A stretch of DNA of 64,000 nucleotides from Corynebacterium ciconiae DSM 44920 (lineage in GTDB: Bacteria > Actinomycetota > Actinomycetes > Mycobacteriales > Mycobacteriaceae): NCBI RefSeq assembly GCF_030440575.1, contig NZ_CP047189.1, forward strand, positions 2,520,366 through 2,584,365. The letters are read 5' to 3'. Under the pieces are notes generated by a model that made no database searches, was not told the DNA's origin, and was given only the letters and a program-made list of their open reading frames with translations. Positions within the stretch are counted from its first letter, which is position 1, and each line of letters opens with the position of its first letter. A program made the translations under genes and the position numbers. Shown piece by piece: positions 1-8,816 of this stretch.

Positions 1-218
1 TCGAGCTTCTTCTGATCCTCTACGAGGCGGTTGAGCTTCATCTCCAGCTGGCGCTGCTGGCCGATGATCGAGGCCGCATGATCGGCGATCTCGCGGTGCT
101 GCTTCTTTGCAGCCTCCTCGGCCTGGTTGATCTGTACCTGCGGGTCGGCGTTTTCATCGATTGCGTTATCGAACGAGGCCATGAGGTACTTCCAGCCCTT
201 GCTCAGTGGATTAGCCAT
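1..218 (-). CDS. pspA: PspA/IM30-family protein, N-terminal part
   Basis: The minus-strand reading frame opens with MANPLSKGWKYLMASFDNAI and runs off the window edge after about 72 codons, so only the N-terminus is visible. The start resembles the membrane-binding N-terminal helix of the PspA/IM30/Vipp1 family, followed by a Gln/Glu/Lys-rich coiled coil (QRQLEMKLNRLVEDQKKLE). Family members coat the inner face of the cytoplasmic membrane and help preserve it under stress. The ATG follows AAGGA at a distance of about ten bases. Identity rests on the helix and coiled-coil pattern only, because the rest lies outside the window. Confidence 0.75.
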   Translation of the reverse strand, partial: MANPLSKGWKYLMASFDNAIDENADPQVQINQAEEAAKKQHREIADHAASIIGQQRQLEMKLNRLVEDQKKL

Positions 219-320
219 CTAGATCAGTGTCCTTACATTGTGTCTTCGCGGACGGTCACTCGACACGGCGACGCAGCAGGATGCCTGCGCAACCGCAGTT
301 GTAGCTTCAGTGTAGAGAAA

Positions 321-367
321 ATCCCCACGATCCGAGCGCTCGCGGCGCAATCCGAAAACGTGGGGAT
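321..367. terminator. Inverted repeat between thioredoxin gene and pspA
   Basis: ATCCCCACG (321-329) and CGTGGGGAT (359-367) form a perfect 9-bp stem. The 29-base loop contains a second small palindrome, GAGCGCTC. It lies downstream of the minus-strand thioredoxin stop and before the pspA start, where a terminator is expected. There is no clear T-run, so the terminator reading is inference. Confidence 0.4.
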
Positions 368-440
368 GGGGTTCACAGCATCCCGGCGCGCCTATACGCC
401 CCGGCCGCGGTGGAAGATCAGCCAAGCCCTACTGCTCGTT

Positions 441-812
441 CTAGCCCTGTTCACTCTGGGCCTGCTCGACCTGCTTGCGCACCTCATCCATGTCCAGCGC
501 CTTCACCTGGGTGATGAGATCCTCAAGGGCGGCAGGGGGCAGGGCACCGGCCTCGCGGTAGACGAGGATGCCATCGCGGAAGATCATGAGGGTAGGGATG
601 GACTGAATCTCTAGCGCGGCGGCAAGGCCCTGGTTGTTCTCGGTGTCCAGGGTGCCGAAGGTGGCGTCGGTGTGTTGCTCGGAGGCCTTCTCAAAGGTGG
701 GTTTGAAGGCACGGCAGGGGCCGCACCATGCCGCCCAGCAGTCGACGAGCACAATGCCCTCGGCGGTAACGGTGTCCTGGAAGTTGTTCTCGTTCAGTTC
801 GATGGTGGCCAT
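441..812 (-). CDS. Thioredoxin
   Basis: A 123-residue thioredoxin-fold protein with the redox motif WCGPC at about residues 29-33 and the conserved cis-proline region SIPTLM near residue 71. Family members reduce protein disulfides in the cytoplasm. The C-terminus carries a short acidic extension (MDEVRKQVEQAQSEQG) beyond the usual ~108-residue core. The ATG is preceded by GAAGGAG at good spacing. This is a second thioredoxin besides the one next to trxB at 55.0 kb, and it stands alone upstream of pspA. No reductase gene is adjacent, so it presumably shares the one at 54 kb. Confidence 0.93.
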   Translation of the reverse strand: MATIELNENNFQDTVTAEGIVLVDCWAAWCGPCRAFKPTFEKASEQHTDATFGTLDTENNQGLAAALEIQSIPTLMIFRDGILVYREAGALPPAALEDLITQVKALDMDEVRKQVEQAQSEQG

Positions 813-1126
813 GCGTAATCAATCTCCTTCAAGATATGTGTTGTATGTAGACCGTGGTTTCAAGGCTACATGTGCGTACAACATAGTCGCGGCGCGGTTC
901 ATTCCGCCGCTCGTTCGGCAGGGCGTGCCGGCTCGCACTCCTACGCCCCCTGGGGTGGTTCCGCAGCGCGGGATAGGGGAGGGTTAGTATCGGTGTGTGC
1001 GCGGCGCGATCCATCCCCCGCGGAATGCGGCGTTCAGAGAGCGCGGCGTGCACCTGTATCCGACTATCACCATCTGTGGCGCCGGCGCGCGTCGCTTGCT
1101 GATTTTTCAAGGAATTGAGTGTTGAC
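813..1126. other. Divergent intergenic region, thioredoxin / copZ
   Basis: This 314-base gap must hold the promoters for the thioredoxin gene (leftward) and copZ (rightward). I see no convincing -35/-10 pair. A degenerate C-run/G-run sequence at 942-958 (TACGCCCCCTGGGGTGG) faintly resembles the CsoR-type operator found in front of copA, but its arms do not match well. No gene is supported here. Confidence 0.5.
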
Positions 1127-1333
1127 ATGGGCATGAAGAACTACAACGTTAAGGGCATGACCTGCGATCACTGCGCTAAGGCAGTGGAGCAGGAGCTGGA
1201 GTTTGTGGCTGGCACCCAGGGTGTGGACGTTGATGTCGAGCGGGGCATTGTCCGCGTTACCGGCCAGGGCTTCACCGATGACGCCGTGACTGCCGCCATC
1301 GAAGAAGCCGGCTACGAGGTTGTAGAGGATTAG
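1127..1333 (+). CDS. copZ: Heavy-metal-associated domain protein, CopZ-like copper chaperone
   Basis: A small single-domain HMA protein (68 residues from the chosen ATG) with the metal-binding motif GMTCDHC near residues 9-15 and the family beta-alpha-beta pattern. CopZ-type proteins bind Cu(I) in the cytoplasm and hand it to a P-type ATPase; copA follows 110 bases downstream. ATG 1127 was chosen because AAGGA lies 13 bases upstream. An in-frame ATG six bases later and a TTG twelve bases earlier are alternatives. A strong hairpin terminator separates it from copA, so the two genes are probably separate transcription units. Confidence 0.88.
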   Translation: MGMKNYNVKGMTCDHCAKAVEQELEFVAGTQGVDVDVERGIVRVTGQGFTDDAVTAAIEEAGYEVVED

Positions 1334-1340
1334 CCCAGAC

Positions 1341-1373
1341 ACCACTCATCTCATGGAGGTGAGTGGTCTTTTT
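1341..1373 (+). terminator. Intrinsic terminator after copZ
   Basis: ACCACTCATCTC and GAGGTGAGTGGT pair as a 12-bp stem with one G-T pair and a three-base loop, followed by CTTTTT. This is a classic rho-independent terminator starting eight bases after the copZ stop codon. Confidence 0.92.
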
Positions 1374-1384
1374 CGCCACCCTCG

Positions 1385-1401
1385 ATACCCCCTAGGGGTA
1401 T
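1385..1401. promoter_or_regulatory. CsoR-type copper operator before copA
   Basis: ATACCCC-CTA-GGGGTAT is a perfect inverted repeat with a three-base spacer, the form described for CsoR operators of Cu(I)-responsive promoters. It ends 43 bases before the copA start, and a possible -10 (TACGAT) follows at 1407-1412. A bound repressor would therefore cover the promoter. No csoR gene is in this window, so the regulator must be encoded elsewhere. Confidence 0.8.
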
Positions 1402-1444
1402 AGGTGTACGATGGGGCAGCGTGAGAGTAACGAAGGAGGACACC

Positions 1445-3751
1445 ATGCCAGACAGCAGCATAAAAGAGCAGGTCGAGCTAGGAGTTACGGGCATGACCTG
1501 CACCTCGTGCTCCTCGCGGGTAGAGCGCAAGCTGAACAAGCTCGAGGGAGCAGAAGCGACGGTGAATTTCGCCACTGAGACCGCGCGTATCACTTTCGAC
1601 CCCGCCCTGCGCTCCACCTCCGACTTTCTCGATGTAGTGCGCACCACCGGCTATGACGCGTTCATTATGAGCGACGCCTCCGCTGCGCGTGACGACGCCA
1701 CCTCGCCGGCCCCTTCCACCACCTCCTCGGCTCCAGACCAATCCGAGGAGCACCGCGCCCAACACGAGGCGGAGCTGAAGCAGCGAGTTATCATCTCCGC
1801 AGCGTTGGCCGTACCAGTGATGCTGCTGTCCATGGTGCCCACCCTGCAGTTTCAGAACTGGCAGTGGGCCGCGCTCACCTTGGCCGCACCGGTATATGTG
1901 TGGGGTGGCTGGCCCTTCCACCGCGCCTGCGTGCGCAACGCCCGCCACGGTGCATTCACCATGGACACGCTCATCTCGATGGGAACCACAGCGGCCTTCC
2001 TGTGGTCGCTGGTGTCCCTGTTTGCCGGCTCCGCAGGCGAGCCGGGAATGCATATGCACATGAGCCTGTCTGCACATGCCACCGCGGGCACAGACCAGAT
2101 CTATTTGGAAACAGCCTCCATGGTCATCGTGTTCTTACTGCTCGGCCGATGGTGTGAGGAGCGGGCTAAGGGACGCAGTTCCCAAGCCCTCACCGAGCTG
2201 CTACATCTGGGTGCAAAGCAGGCGGCCGTGCTACGCGAGGGACGGGAGGTGCTGATCCCCAGCTCACAGGTGGCAGTCGGCGATCACTGCGTGGTCCGGC
2301 CAGGGGAGAAGATTCCCACTGACGGGCGAGTAATAGATGGTCATTCAGCAGTGGATGAATCGATGCTGACCGGCGAGTCCATGCCCATCGAGGTCGATCC
2401 CGGCTCGACCGTCACCGGCGCCACCGTTAACACCACCGGCCGCCTCATTGTGGAGGCCACACGCGTGGGCGCGGATACCACCTTGGCGCAGATTGGTCGC
2501 CTGGTTACCGACGCCCAGGCCCGCAAAGCCCCCGTGCAGCGCATCGTGGACCGCATCTCCCAGGTATTTGTGCCCGTGGTGATCGGCATCGCGCTGCTCA
2601 CACTCACGGCTCATCTGGTGGCGACCGATGGTTCTGTTGCCGATGCCTTCGCTGCAGCCGTGGCGGTGCTCATTATTGCCTGCCCCTGCGCCCTCGGCCT
2701 GGCCACTCCTACCGCCCTGCTGGTGGGAACGGGCCGCGGCGCCCAGCTCGGCATCTTGATTAAGGGGCCCGAGGTGCTGGAATCCAGCCGCCATGCCGAC
2801 ACCATTGTCTTCGACAAGACGGGCACGATCACCACCGGCGAGATGTCCGTGAGCGCCGTGCATGCGCCCGCTCGCAGCGAGGAGGAGGTGCTCGGCCTCG
2901 CCGCGGCCGTCGAGTCCGGCAGCGAGCACCCAGTGGGTCGGGCCATTCGCGCCGCCGCAGCCGAGCGTTCAATCACGGTGCCGGCCGCTAGCGATTTTCA
3001 GTCCACCCCGGGGCAGGGCGTGAGCGCCGAGGTGCAGGGGCAGCTGGTGAGTGTGGCTAAGCCTGGGCAGCAGGATCCTACCGAGGTGGTTGAGAATCTG
3101 CGCAAGACCGGAGCCACCGTGGTGGTGGTGCGTGTAGATAACGCCCCAGTGGGCGTCATTGCCGTGGCCGATGAGCCGCGGCCAGAGGCTGCCGCCGCGC
3201 TGGCCACTCTGGCAGAGATGGGGCTTAAGCCGTGGATGCTCAGTGGAGATAATGAGAAGGCCGCGCGTCACGTGGCACGCCAGGTGGGCATCGCGGAGGA
3301 AAACGTGATCGCCGAGGTTCTGCCAGAGGATAAGGTGCAGCAGATCGCTGCGCTGGCTCAGCAGGGCCGGACCGTGGCGATGGTGGGCGATGGTATCAAT
3401 GACGCCGCCGCGCTAACCGAGGCGGAGCTCGGCATTGCCATGGGCGGCGGCACAGACGTGGCAATCGAGGCCGCGGATATTACGTTGATGCATGCTGATC
3501 TCCGCGCCACCGCCGATGCTTTGCGGCTATCGCGGGCCACGCTGCGGACAATCCATGGCAACCTGTTTTGGGCGTTCATCTATAACGTGGTGCTGATTCC
3601 TGTGGCCGCGCTTGGTCTGCTCAATCCGATGTTGGCGGGCCTAGCGATGAGCCTGTCGAGCGTGTTTGTGGTGACAAACTCCCTGCGCTTGCGTCGTTTC
3701 CGCTCGGGTTTCCTGAACCGCAAGGCTGCGGGATCCACCTCGGAAGGATAG
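1445..3751 (+). CDS. copA: Cu(I)-exporting P1B-1-type ATPase
   Basis: A 768-residue P-type ATPase that should pump Cu(I) out of the cytoplasm. Visible parts in order are one N-terminal HMA domain (GMTCTSC, Cys19 and Cys22), transmembrane helices, the transport motif CPC (about residues 413-415), the phosphorylation motif DKTGT (Asp457), the SEHP nucleotide-binding motif and the [10 protein letters not shown] hinge. The last helices have YN and MSLSS, the P1B-1 signature for Cu(I). A His/Met-rich loop ([12 protein letters not shown]) lies in the extracytoplasmic part. Start ATG 1445 sits five bases after AAGGAGG. An operator of the CsoR type lies just upstream, and copZ precedes it. Confidence 0.95.
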   Translation: MPDSSIKEQVELGVTGMTCTSCSSRVERKLNKLEGAEATVNFATETARITFDPALRSTSDFLDVVRTTGYDAFIMSDASAARDDATSPAPSTTSSAPDQSEEHRAQHEAELKQRVIISAALAVPVMLLSMVPTLQFQNWQWAALTLAAPVYVWGGWPFHRACVRNARHGAFTMDTLISMGTTAAFLWSLVSLFAGSAGEPGMHMHMSLSAHATAGTDQIYLETASMVIVFLLLGRWCEERAKGRSSQALTELLHLGAKQAAVLREGREVLIPSSQVAVGDHCVVRPGEKIPTDGRVIDGHSAVDESMLTGESMPIEVDPGSTVTGATVNTTGRLIVEATRVGADTTLAQIGRLVTDAQARKAPVQRIVDRISQVFVPVVIGIALLTLTAHLVATDGSVADAFAAAVAVLIIACPCALGLATPTALLVGTGRGAQLGILIKGPEVLESSRHADTIVFDKTGTITTGEMSVSAVHAPARSEEEVLGLAAAVESGSEHPVGRAIRAAAAERSITVPAASDFQSTPGQGVSAEVQGQLVSVAKPGQQDPTEVVENLRKTGATVVVVRVDNAPVGVIAVADEPRPEAAAALATLAEMGLKPWMLSGDNEKAARHVARQVGIAEENVIAEVLPEDKVQQIAALAQQGRTVAMVGDGINDAAALTEAELGIAMGGGTDVAIEAADITLMHADLRATADALRLSRATLRTIHGNLFWAFIYNVVLIPVAALGLLNPMLAGLAMSLSSVFVVTNSLRLRRFRSGFLNRKAAGSTSEG

Positions 3752-3881
3752 GTCATCCTACCCCCACGGTTCCCCCTGTGGACATATCACTAACTCTGGG
3801 CGGCCAACACTTTGTACACTGTTCGACAACCAAGAAACTGCACCGGAGTTCCTCATCAACCATGTCACCGGCGTTTTATGT

Positions 3882-3905
3882 GGTCGGGTGTCACATCACC
3901 CGACC
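3882..3905. repeat. Perfect inverted repeat upstream of FadR-type gene
   Basis: GGTCGGGTG (3882-3890) and CACCCGACC (3897-3905) are exact reverse complements around the spacer TCACAT. The element lies 53 bases before the GTG of the GntR/FadR regulator and 131 bases after copA. There is no T-run, so it looks more like a protein-binding site, perhaps for autoregulation, than a terminator. That role is inference. Confidence 0.55.
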
Positions 3906-3957
3906 GCCGAGACAGTGTGCTGTAGTGAGACTTCCGCGACGAGAATGAGGATCCACA

Positions 3958-4746
3958 GTGACTACTGAGAACGCCTACACCGGCCGCATGGGCCACCAGC
4001 CGCATACCCGTTCTGGGCAGCTCGTTCAGGAGATCGCCCACTATATTCTCAGCTCGGGGCTGGTCAATGGCGATCCCATCCCACCGGAGCCGGAGCTTCA
4101 GCGCATCCTCGGCTGCTCCCGTAACTCCATCCGTGAAGCCATCAAGGTGATGGAAGCCGTCGGAATGGTGGAAGTACGTCGCGGCACGGGCACCTTCGTG
4201 GCGGGCAACCCGCTCGCCCCGCTCACCCCGGCCTTGATGTTCCAGGGCATGCTGTCGCTCAACTCGGGCGGCACCGAGGCCAAGGACATCATCACTCTGC
4301 GCCGCGGCCTCGAGGTGGCGTTTCTGCCCATCGTGATGAAGGAACTCTCCGAGGATGCAGAGACCAAGCAGGCGCTCATCGCGCAGCTGCAGGAGACCGT
4401 AGATCATATGGCTGAGGCTGAGCGCGCCGGCGCCTCTACCGTGGATCTGGATTATCGCTTCCACAATCAGCTCTTCGCTCCGCTGCGTTCGTGCACGCTG
4501 AAGCAGCTTAACGACGCCATCTTGAACGTCTACTTCTCCCTGTTGGAGGCGGTAGCCGAACGCTTCGGCGAGCACCCCGTCTTCGAACCCGATCCCTCAA
4601 GCCAGCCGCTGGCCACCGCCCACCAAGGCATCGTGGACGCTATCGCCGAGGGTAATGGCGACGAGGCCGTGGAGCGGCTGGTGAATCACTATCAGCCGCT
4701 CTCCGAGGCCATCGATAGCGTGATCGCCGCCCGCGAGGAAAGCTAA
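3958..4746 (+). CDS. GntR/FadR-family transcriptional regulator
   Basis: A 262-residue regulator with an N-terminal winged helix-turn-helix (GQLVQEIAHYILSSG to EVRRGTGTFVAG, residues ~20-83) and a C-terminal all-helical FCD ligand-binding domain with the Asp and His residues (DLDYRFHNQLF, HQGIVDAI) that bind a metal in the family. FCD regulators usually respond to organic acids or sugar acids. The ligand cannot be told from sequence. GTG 3958 is preceded by GAGG at seven bases. It converges on dnaB with only 26 bases between the stops. A gluconate-type permease lies 4 kb away, but no link is shown. Confidence 0.88.
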   Translation: MTTENAYTGRMGHQPHTRSGQLVQEIAHYILSSGLVNGDPIPPEPELQRILGCSRNSIREAIKVMEAVGMVEVRRGTGTFVAGNPLAPLTPALMFQGMLSLNSGGTEAKDIITLRRGLEVAFLPIVMKELSEDAETKQALIAQLQETVDHMAEAERAGASTVDLDYRFHNQLFAPLRSCTLKQLNDAILNVYFSLLEAVAERFGEHPVFEPDPSSQPLATAHQGIVDAIAEGNGDEAVERLVNHYQPLSEAIDSVIAAREES

Positions 4747-4772
4747 ACCCGCAGCGCGGTACCCGCCGCACT

Positions 4773-6368
4773 CTAGGCGCGCGCCAGGTCCTTGAAGCGC
4801 GAGTAGTGCAGCTGGTGGGCCACTTCCACGGTGCCGATCGGGCCGCCGCGATGCTTGGCCAAAATGATGTCAGCCTCGCCAGCGCGGACATCCTCTAGGT
4901 CCTGGGAGTCCGGACGGTACAGCAGCATCACCATGTCTGCATCTTGCTCCAGCGAGCCGGACTCACGCAGATCCGCAAGCTGGGGGCGCTTGTCTGTGCG
5001 CGACTCGGGGCCACGGTTGAGCTGTGCCACCGCCACCAAAGGAACTTCGAGTTCCTTGGCGAGCAGCTTGAGCTGACGGGAGAACTCGGAAACCTCCTGC
5101 TGGCGGGACTCCACTTTCTTGCCCGAGCTCATGAGCTGCAAATAGTCCACCACGATCAACTGCAGATCGTGCTTGTCTTTAAGCTGCCGGGCCTTGGAGC
5201 GGATCTCCATCATTGTCAGGTTTGGGGAGTCGTCAATAAACAGCGGCGCCTCGCTCAACTCCCCAGCACGCTGCGCGATACGTGCCCAGTCATCATCCGA
5301 CATGGTGCCGGAGCGCATATCGGACAGCTTCACCTCTGCCTCCGCAGAGAGCAGACGCATGACGATCTCCGATTTAGACATCTCGAGTGAGAACAACACA
5401 GAGGCCATGTTGTGCTTGATCGAGCAGGAGCGCATGAAGTCGAGCGCAATGGTGGACTTACCCACACCGGGGCGGGCCGCCACGATGATCATCTGTCCGC
5501 CGTGCAGGCCGTTGGTGATGCGGTCGAGATCAATAAACCCAGTGGGCACACCAGTAGACAGGCCGCCATTTTGCGCGATCTCATCCAGCTCGTCCATCAC
5601 CGGCTGCAGCAGATCATCCAGCACCGCGTAGTCCGTCACGGTCTTTTTCTGGGCAATCTGGAAGACCTCTTGCTGGGCGAGGTCGATCATCACCTCGATC
5701 TCGGTGTCCCCGGCCGCCTCATAGCCCAGCTGCACGATGCGCGTGCCTGCGGAGACCAGCCGGCGCAGCACTGCCTTCTCAGAGACGATCTCAGCGTAGT
5801 AGGGCGCATTGGCAGGGGTGGGAACAACCTCTGCGAGGGTGACGAGATAGGAAGGCCCTCCGGCCCGTTCTAGATCACCATGACGCTGCAGGCGATCGCG
5901 GACAATGAAGGTGTCAATCTGTTTATTGTCCGCGTAGAGATCCAGAATGGCACGGTAGATCAGCTGGTGCTGCGGTGCGTAGAAGTCCTCAGGATTGAGT
6001 TCCTCGACAATGTCTGTAACCACCGTGGGGGCAATGAGCATCGCCCCCAGCACGCCCTGCTCGGCCTCACGATCGTGGGGCAGCTGACGGGCGTAATCCC
6101 GCGGTGTGGAGTCATCGCCGCGGCCGCGGCCGCCGCTGCGCTGAGGAGCAAAACGCCCATGGTTCGGACCGGCGTGATTGTAGCTTGGGGCGCCATCATC
6201 GAAGCTGCTGGGAGCGAACTCGGGGGCTGGGGGGAAATCATCGATCGGCTCGGAGGGAAATCCCTCCGGAAGATCGGTGCTGGGGGAGTAGCCCGTGTCG
6301 TGTGCCGCGCCGCCGTCCTCGGGATCGGGCGGGAAGGCGTTTTCGTCAAAGTTCGCGGTACCTGCCAC
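4773..6368 (-). CDS. dnaB: Replicative DNA helicase DnaB
   Basis: The hexameric helicase that unwinds DNA ahead of the replisome. After an unusually long, acidic and Gly/Pro-rich N-terminal extension of ~90 residues come the DnaB N-terminal helical domain (DREAEQGVLGAMLIAP) and the RecA-like ATPase domain with Walker A GVGKST near residues 301-306 and Walker B LIVVDYLQLM. No intein interrupts the P-loop, unlike in several mycobacteria. GTG 6368 was chosen because AAAGGAG precedes it by nine bases. An upstream ATG at 6431 would add 21 residues without a good ribosome-binding site. It follows rpsF-ssb-rplI on the same strand after a 749-base gap holding DnaA boxes. Confidence 0.95.
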   Translation of the reverse strand: MAGTANFDENAFPPDPEDGGAAHDTGYSPSTDLPEGFPSEPIDDFPPAPEFAPSSFDDGAPSYNHAGPNHGRFAPQRSGGRGRGDDSTPRDYARQLPHDREAEQGVLGAMLIAPTVVTDIVEELNPEDFYAPQHQLIYRAILDLYADNKQIDTFIVRDRLQRHGDLERAGGPSYLVTLAEVVPTPANAPYYAEIVSEKAVLRRLVSAGTRIVQLGYEAAGDTEIEVMIDLAQQEVFQIAQKKTVTDYAVLDDLLQPVMDELDEIAQNGGLSTGVPTGFIDLDRITNGLHGGQMIIVAARPGVGKSTIALDFMRSCSIKHNMASVLFSLEMSKSEIVMRLLSAEAEVKLSDMRSGTMSDDDWARIAQRAGELSEAPLFIDDSPNLTMMEIRSKARQLKDKHDLQLIVVDYLQLMSSGKKVESRQQEVSEFSRQLKLLAKELEVPLVAVAQLNRGPESRTDKRPQLADLRESGSLEQDADMVMLLYRPDSQDLEDVRAGEADIILAKHRGGPIGTVEVAHQLHYSRFKDLARA

Positions 6369-6561
6369 GTCGTTCAGCTCCTTTACGTTTCGCTGATCGT
6401 CCAGCCATGCCTCAGGCCTCGAGAAGGCCATACGAGGCTTCGATTCTATCCGCCACCCTTCCGCGGGCGGCTGATGAGCCGCTCATAACCACCTAGTGGG
6501 GGTAGGCCGCGCCATTACATTCCCGCACGCCACGGCCGTGCTAGCCCGGCCCACCAGCGGC

Positions 6562-6942
6562 TGTGGATAACTCACCTTGCCAGCCCCTTGGGGGAGACAT
6601 TGTTCACAGCTCAGCGAAGAGTTATGCACAGGCAACTGTGTATAACTCTGTGTACGGGAGGTGGATAGAGCATAAAACTCCTGCTCATCTCTTGCTCAGC
6701 CGCCGTTTACCTGCGGTTTTATTAAATATTTGCAGTTCAGGGCGGGTTTTTAGCCCACCACAGCCCGAAAAGTAGCCATCATGGACATCATCAACCCCAC
6801 TCAGCACCCCCGCCTCAGCGGGCCACACGGCGTCGGATAGCAGCGGTTATACACCGAATCTGGTCCACTTATGCACAGCATCCCCCAGCTTGTACACAGC
6901 CCCGGCTGGGGATTGTGCATAACCTGTGCGAGGCAATCCACA
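6562..6942. promoter_or_regulatory. DnaA-box cluster between rplI and dnaB
   Basis: Five exact matches to TTWTNCACA occur on either strand: 6562-6570 (TTATCCACA, minus), 6622-6630, 6637-6645 (minus), 6869-6877 and 6914-6922 (minus). Near matches lie at 6600-6608, 6847-6855, 6890-6898 and 6934-6942. An A/T-rich stretch (6716-6732) with TTTTATTAAATATTT separates the two groups. This is the whole content of the 749-base gap apart from imperfect dyads near 7075-7105 that may end the rplI transcript. The box density rivals the origin itself. Titration site, DnaA-controlled dnaB promoter or relic origin are all possible. Confidence 0.8.
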
Positions 6943-7117
6943 TCAGGACTCGTGCTACGCCAGCGTGCGGTGCTACTGGGCTGCACTCGCGCGGCTGGAG
7001 ATACACCACGGGCCCCTGGCGGGGAACTCGTCCCCACCAGAGGCCCTGGTGCGCTGTTGTCGTTGGGGTCGGGATACGGCGTTGATGCCGCTCGACCCGC
7101 CGTCTAGTTCGCGTAGA

Positions 7118-7570
7118 TTACGCGGCGACGACCTTGAAGTTCACCTTTGCACTGATGTCATCGTGCAGCTGAGCAATCACCTGGTAGCCGCCGGTGCTCT
7201 TGACGAGACCCTTCGGCACGCTGATGGTCTGCTTTTCGATCTTGGGGCCGCCTGCGGCCTCGATCGCCTTGACGATGTCGCCAGCCTGGACAGAGCCGAA
7301 AAGCTTGCCCTTGCTGGAGGTACGCATGGTCACAGTGATGTTGTCAAGAGCCTCGATCTGCTCCTTGACCTCGCGTGCGTGATCCAGGCTCTGGATCTGG
7401 CGCTGGGCGCGCACACGCTTGATGTCTTCGATCTGCTTCTCTGCACCGCGGGTTGCCACAATGGCCATACCGCGGGGAAGCAGGTAGTTACGTCCGTAGC
7501 CGTCCTTCACCTCGACGATGTCACCGGGGACACCGAGGTTCTCTACGGCAGCCGTAAGGATCAGCTTCAT
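7118..7570 (-). CDS. rplI: 50S ribosomal protein L9
   Basis: A 150-residue protein with the L9 N-terminal signature (MKLILTAAVENLGVPGDIVEVKDGYGRNYLLPRG, shown only in part here), the long central helix, and a C-terminal RNA-binding domain. L9 binds 23S rRNA domain V near the L1 stalk base. It lies 93 bases downstream of ssb in the usual rpsF-ssb-rplI order. rpsR, which sits between ssb and rplI in many bacteria, is absent. AAAGG precedes the ATG by eight bases. Confidence 0.97.
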   Translation of the reverse strand: MKLILTAAVENLGVPGDIVEVKDGYGRNYLLPRGMAIVATRGAEKQIEDIKRVRAQRQIQSLDHAREVKEQIEALDNITVTMRTSSKGKLFGSVQAGDIVKAIEAAGGPKIEKQTISVPKGLVKSTGGYQVIAQLHDDISAKVNFKVVAA

Positions 7571-7663
7571 GATCCCTGCCTTTCGCTTATGAAAAGAATG
7601 AAAAGTGGTTGAGTATTCGCGCTACGTCCCTCCGCCCCGTTAGGAATGTAAGGGACTGGCCGA

Positions 7664-8260
7664 TCAGAACGGCGGGTCGTCATCATCACCCTGGAATCCG
7701 CCCGCTGGGGGTGCGGAATTCCACGGGTCATCATTGCGGACGTCGTTCTGCGGCTGTTGCTGGTAGCCACCGAAACCACCCTGGCTTTGGCCGCGGTTTC
7801 CACCGCCTTGTCCGCCACCGAATCCGCCCTGGCCTCCGCCAGAGTTACCGGATCCGAAACCGCCACCTTGGCCACCTTGACCGCCCTGGCCGCGCTGCAC
7901 GCGGTTGACGGACGCCGTGGCGTACTTGAGCGAGGGGCCCACCTCATCGACTTCAACCTCGAAGACGGTGCGGCGCTCACCCTCGCGGGTGTCGTAGCTG
8001 CGCTGACGGAGCCGACCATTGACGATCACACGCATACCTTTGCTCAGCGACTCAGCGACGTTTTCCGCCGCCTGGCGCCACACGTTGCACTGCAGGAACA
8101 GTGCCTCGCCGTCCTCCCACTGCCCGGTTTGCGAGTTATAGCGTCGCGGGGTGGAGGCCACTCGGAAGTTAGCCACTGCGGCACCCGAGGGGGTGAAGCG
8201 CAGTTCAGGATCGGCAACGAGGTTGCCAACAATCGTGATAGGGGTATCGCCTTGTGCCAT
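7664..8260 (-). CDS. ssb: Single-stranded DNA-binding protein
   Basis: A 198-residue SSB: OB-fold at residues 1 to ~115 ([41 protein letters not shown]), then a Gly/Gln-rich flexible linker (residues ~120-185), ending in the acidic tip DDDDPPF that recruits partner proteins. It coats single-stranded DNA in replication and repair. The ATG has AAGGAG ten bases upstream. It lies 54 bases after rpsF, so the two are very likely cotranscribed. The linker encodes imperfect GGQGG repeats, typical of actinobacterial SSB. Confidence 0.96.
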   Translation of the reverse strand: MAQGDTPITIVGNLVADPELRFTPSGAAVANFRVASTPRRYNSQTGQWEDGEALFLQCNVWRQAAENVAESLSKGMRVIVNGRLRQRSYDTREGERRTVFEVEVDEVGPSLKYATASVNRVQRGQGGQGGQGGGFGSGNSGGGQGGFGGGQGGGNRGQSQGGFGGYQQQPQNDVRNDDPWNSAPPAGGFQGDDDDPPF

Positions 8261-8314
8261 GGTCTCAGGACTCCTTAGGAGCTCGTTGGTTGGTGTTACT
8301 ACCAGTGTTCCTGA

Positions 8315-8602
8315 TTAGCGATCGGTGCGCAGCACCTTGGTGCGCAGAACGGTGTCGCTGAGGTTCAGCTTGCGGTCGAGCTCGACGACAGTCTCCGACT
8401 CACAGGTGAGGTTAAGGACCACGTAGATGCCCTCTTCCTTCTTGTTGATCGGATAAGCCAGACGACGCTTCGGGCGAATGTCCACCTTGTCAACGGTGCC
8501 GTTTTCCTTGCGAACGATGTCAAGGAACTTATCTAGGGACGGGGCTACGGTGCGTTCATCCTGCGAAGGATCGAGAATGATCATGAGTTCGTATTGACGC
8601 AC
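8315..8602 (-). CDS. rpsF: 30S ribosomal protein S6
   Basis: A 95-residue S6 with the hallmark start [12 protein letters not shown] and the beta-sheet protein pattern that pairs with S18 on the small-subunit platform. GTG 8602 was chosen over two in-frame starts 9 and 12 bases upstream: it gives the canonical N-terminus, and AGGAGG lies 11 bases before it, whereas the upstream codons overlap or touch AGGAGG. First gene of the rpsF-ssb-rplI unit. Confidence 0.95.
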   Translation of the reverse strand: MRQYELMIILDPSQDERTVAPSLDKFLDIVRKENGTVDKVDIRPKRRLAYPINKKEEGIYVVLNLTCESETVVELDRKLNLSDTVLRTKVLRTDR

Positions 8603-8747
8603 GGACCTCATCACCTCCTATGGTCTAGTAATTGTGGTTCGGCCGCGCCCATCGTGGACGTGGCAGGAGGGTCGTTGCGTCAAGCAACCTTTTCAAGGTA
8701 CACCATCTACCTGCTCTCTTTCAATCGGGCTGCCCTCCGCGCCGATA

Positions 8748-8760
8748 GCTTATCGACGCC
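8748..8760 (+). repeat. Copy of recurrent motif GCTTATCGACGCC
   Basis: An exact copy of GCTTATCGACGCC (reverse complement GGCGTCGATAAGC) in the divergent rpsF/gntP gap. The same 12-13 bases recur at 10483, 52950, 53806 and 59578 in or at the edge of gaps between genes. Function unknown. Confidence 0.55.
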
Positions 8761-8816
8761 CACCCGCTGCCCACTTACCCCTTCCGCGCAGCGCTCAGCC
8801 GTGGGAAACTTTAACG

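Noticed and set aside
942..958. Second CsoR-type operator before copZ
   Set aside because: The C-run and G-run arms do not match well (TACGCCCCCTGGGGTGG), and it lies nearly 170 bases from copZ.
5400..5520. Intein in dnaB at the P-loop
   Set aside because: The Walker A region reads through without insertion and the protein has normal length.
7571..7663. rpsR between ssb and rplI
   Set aside because: Only a 93-base gap exists there and its translation shows no S18 sequence; rpsR must be elsewhere.
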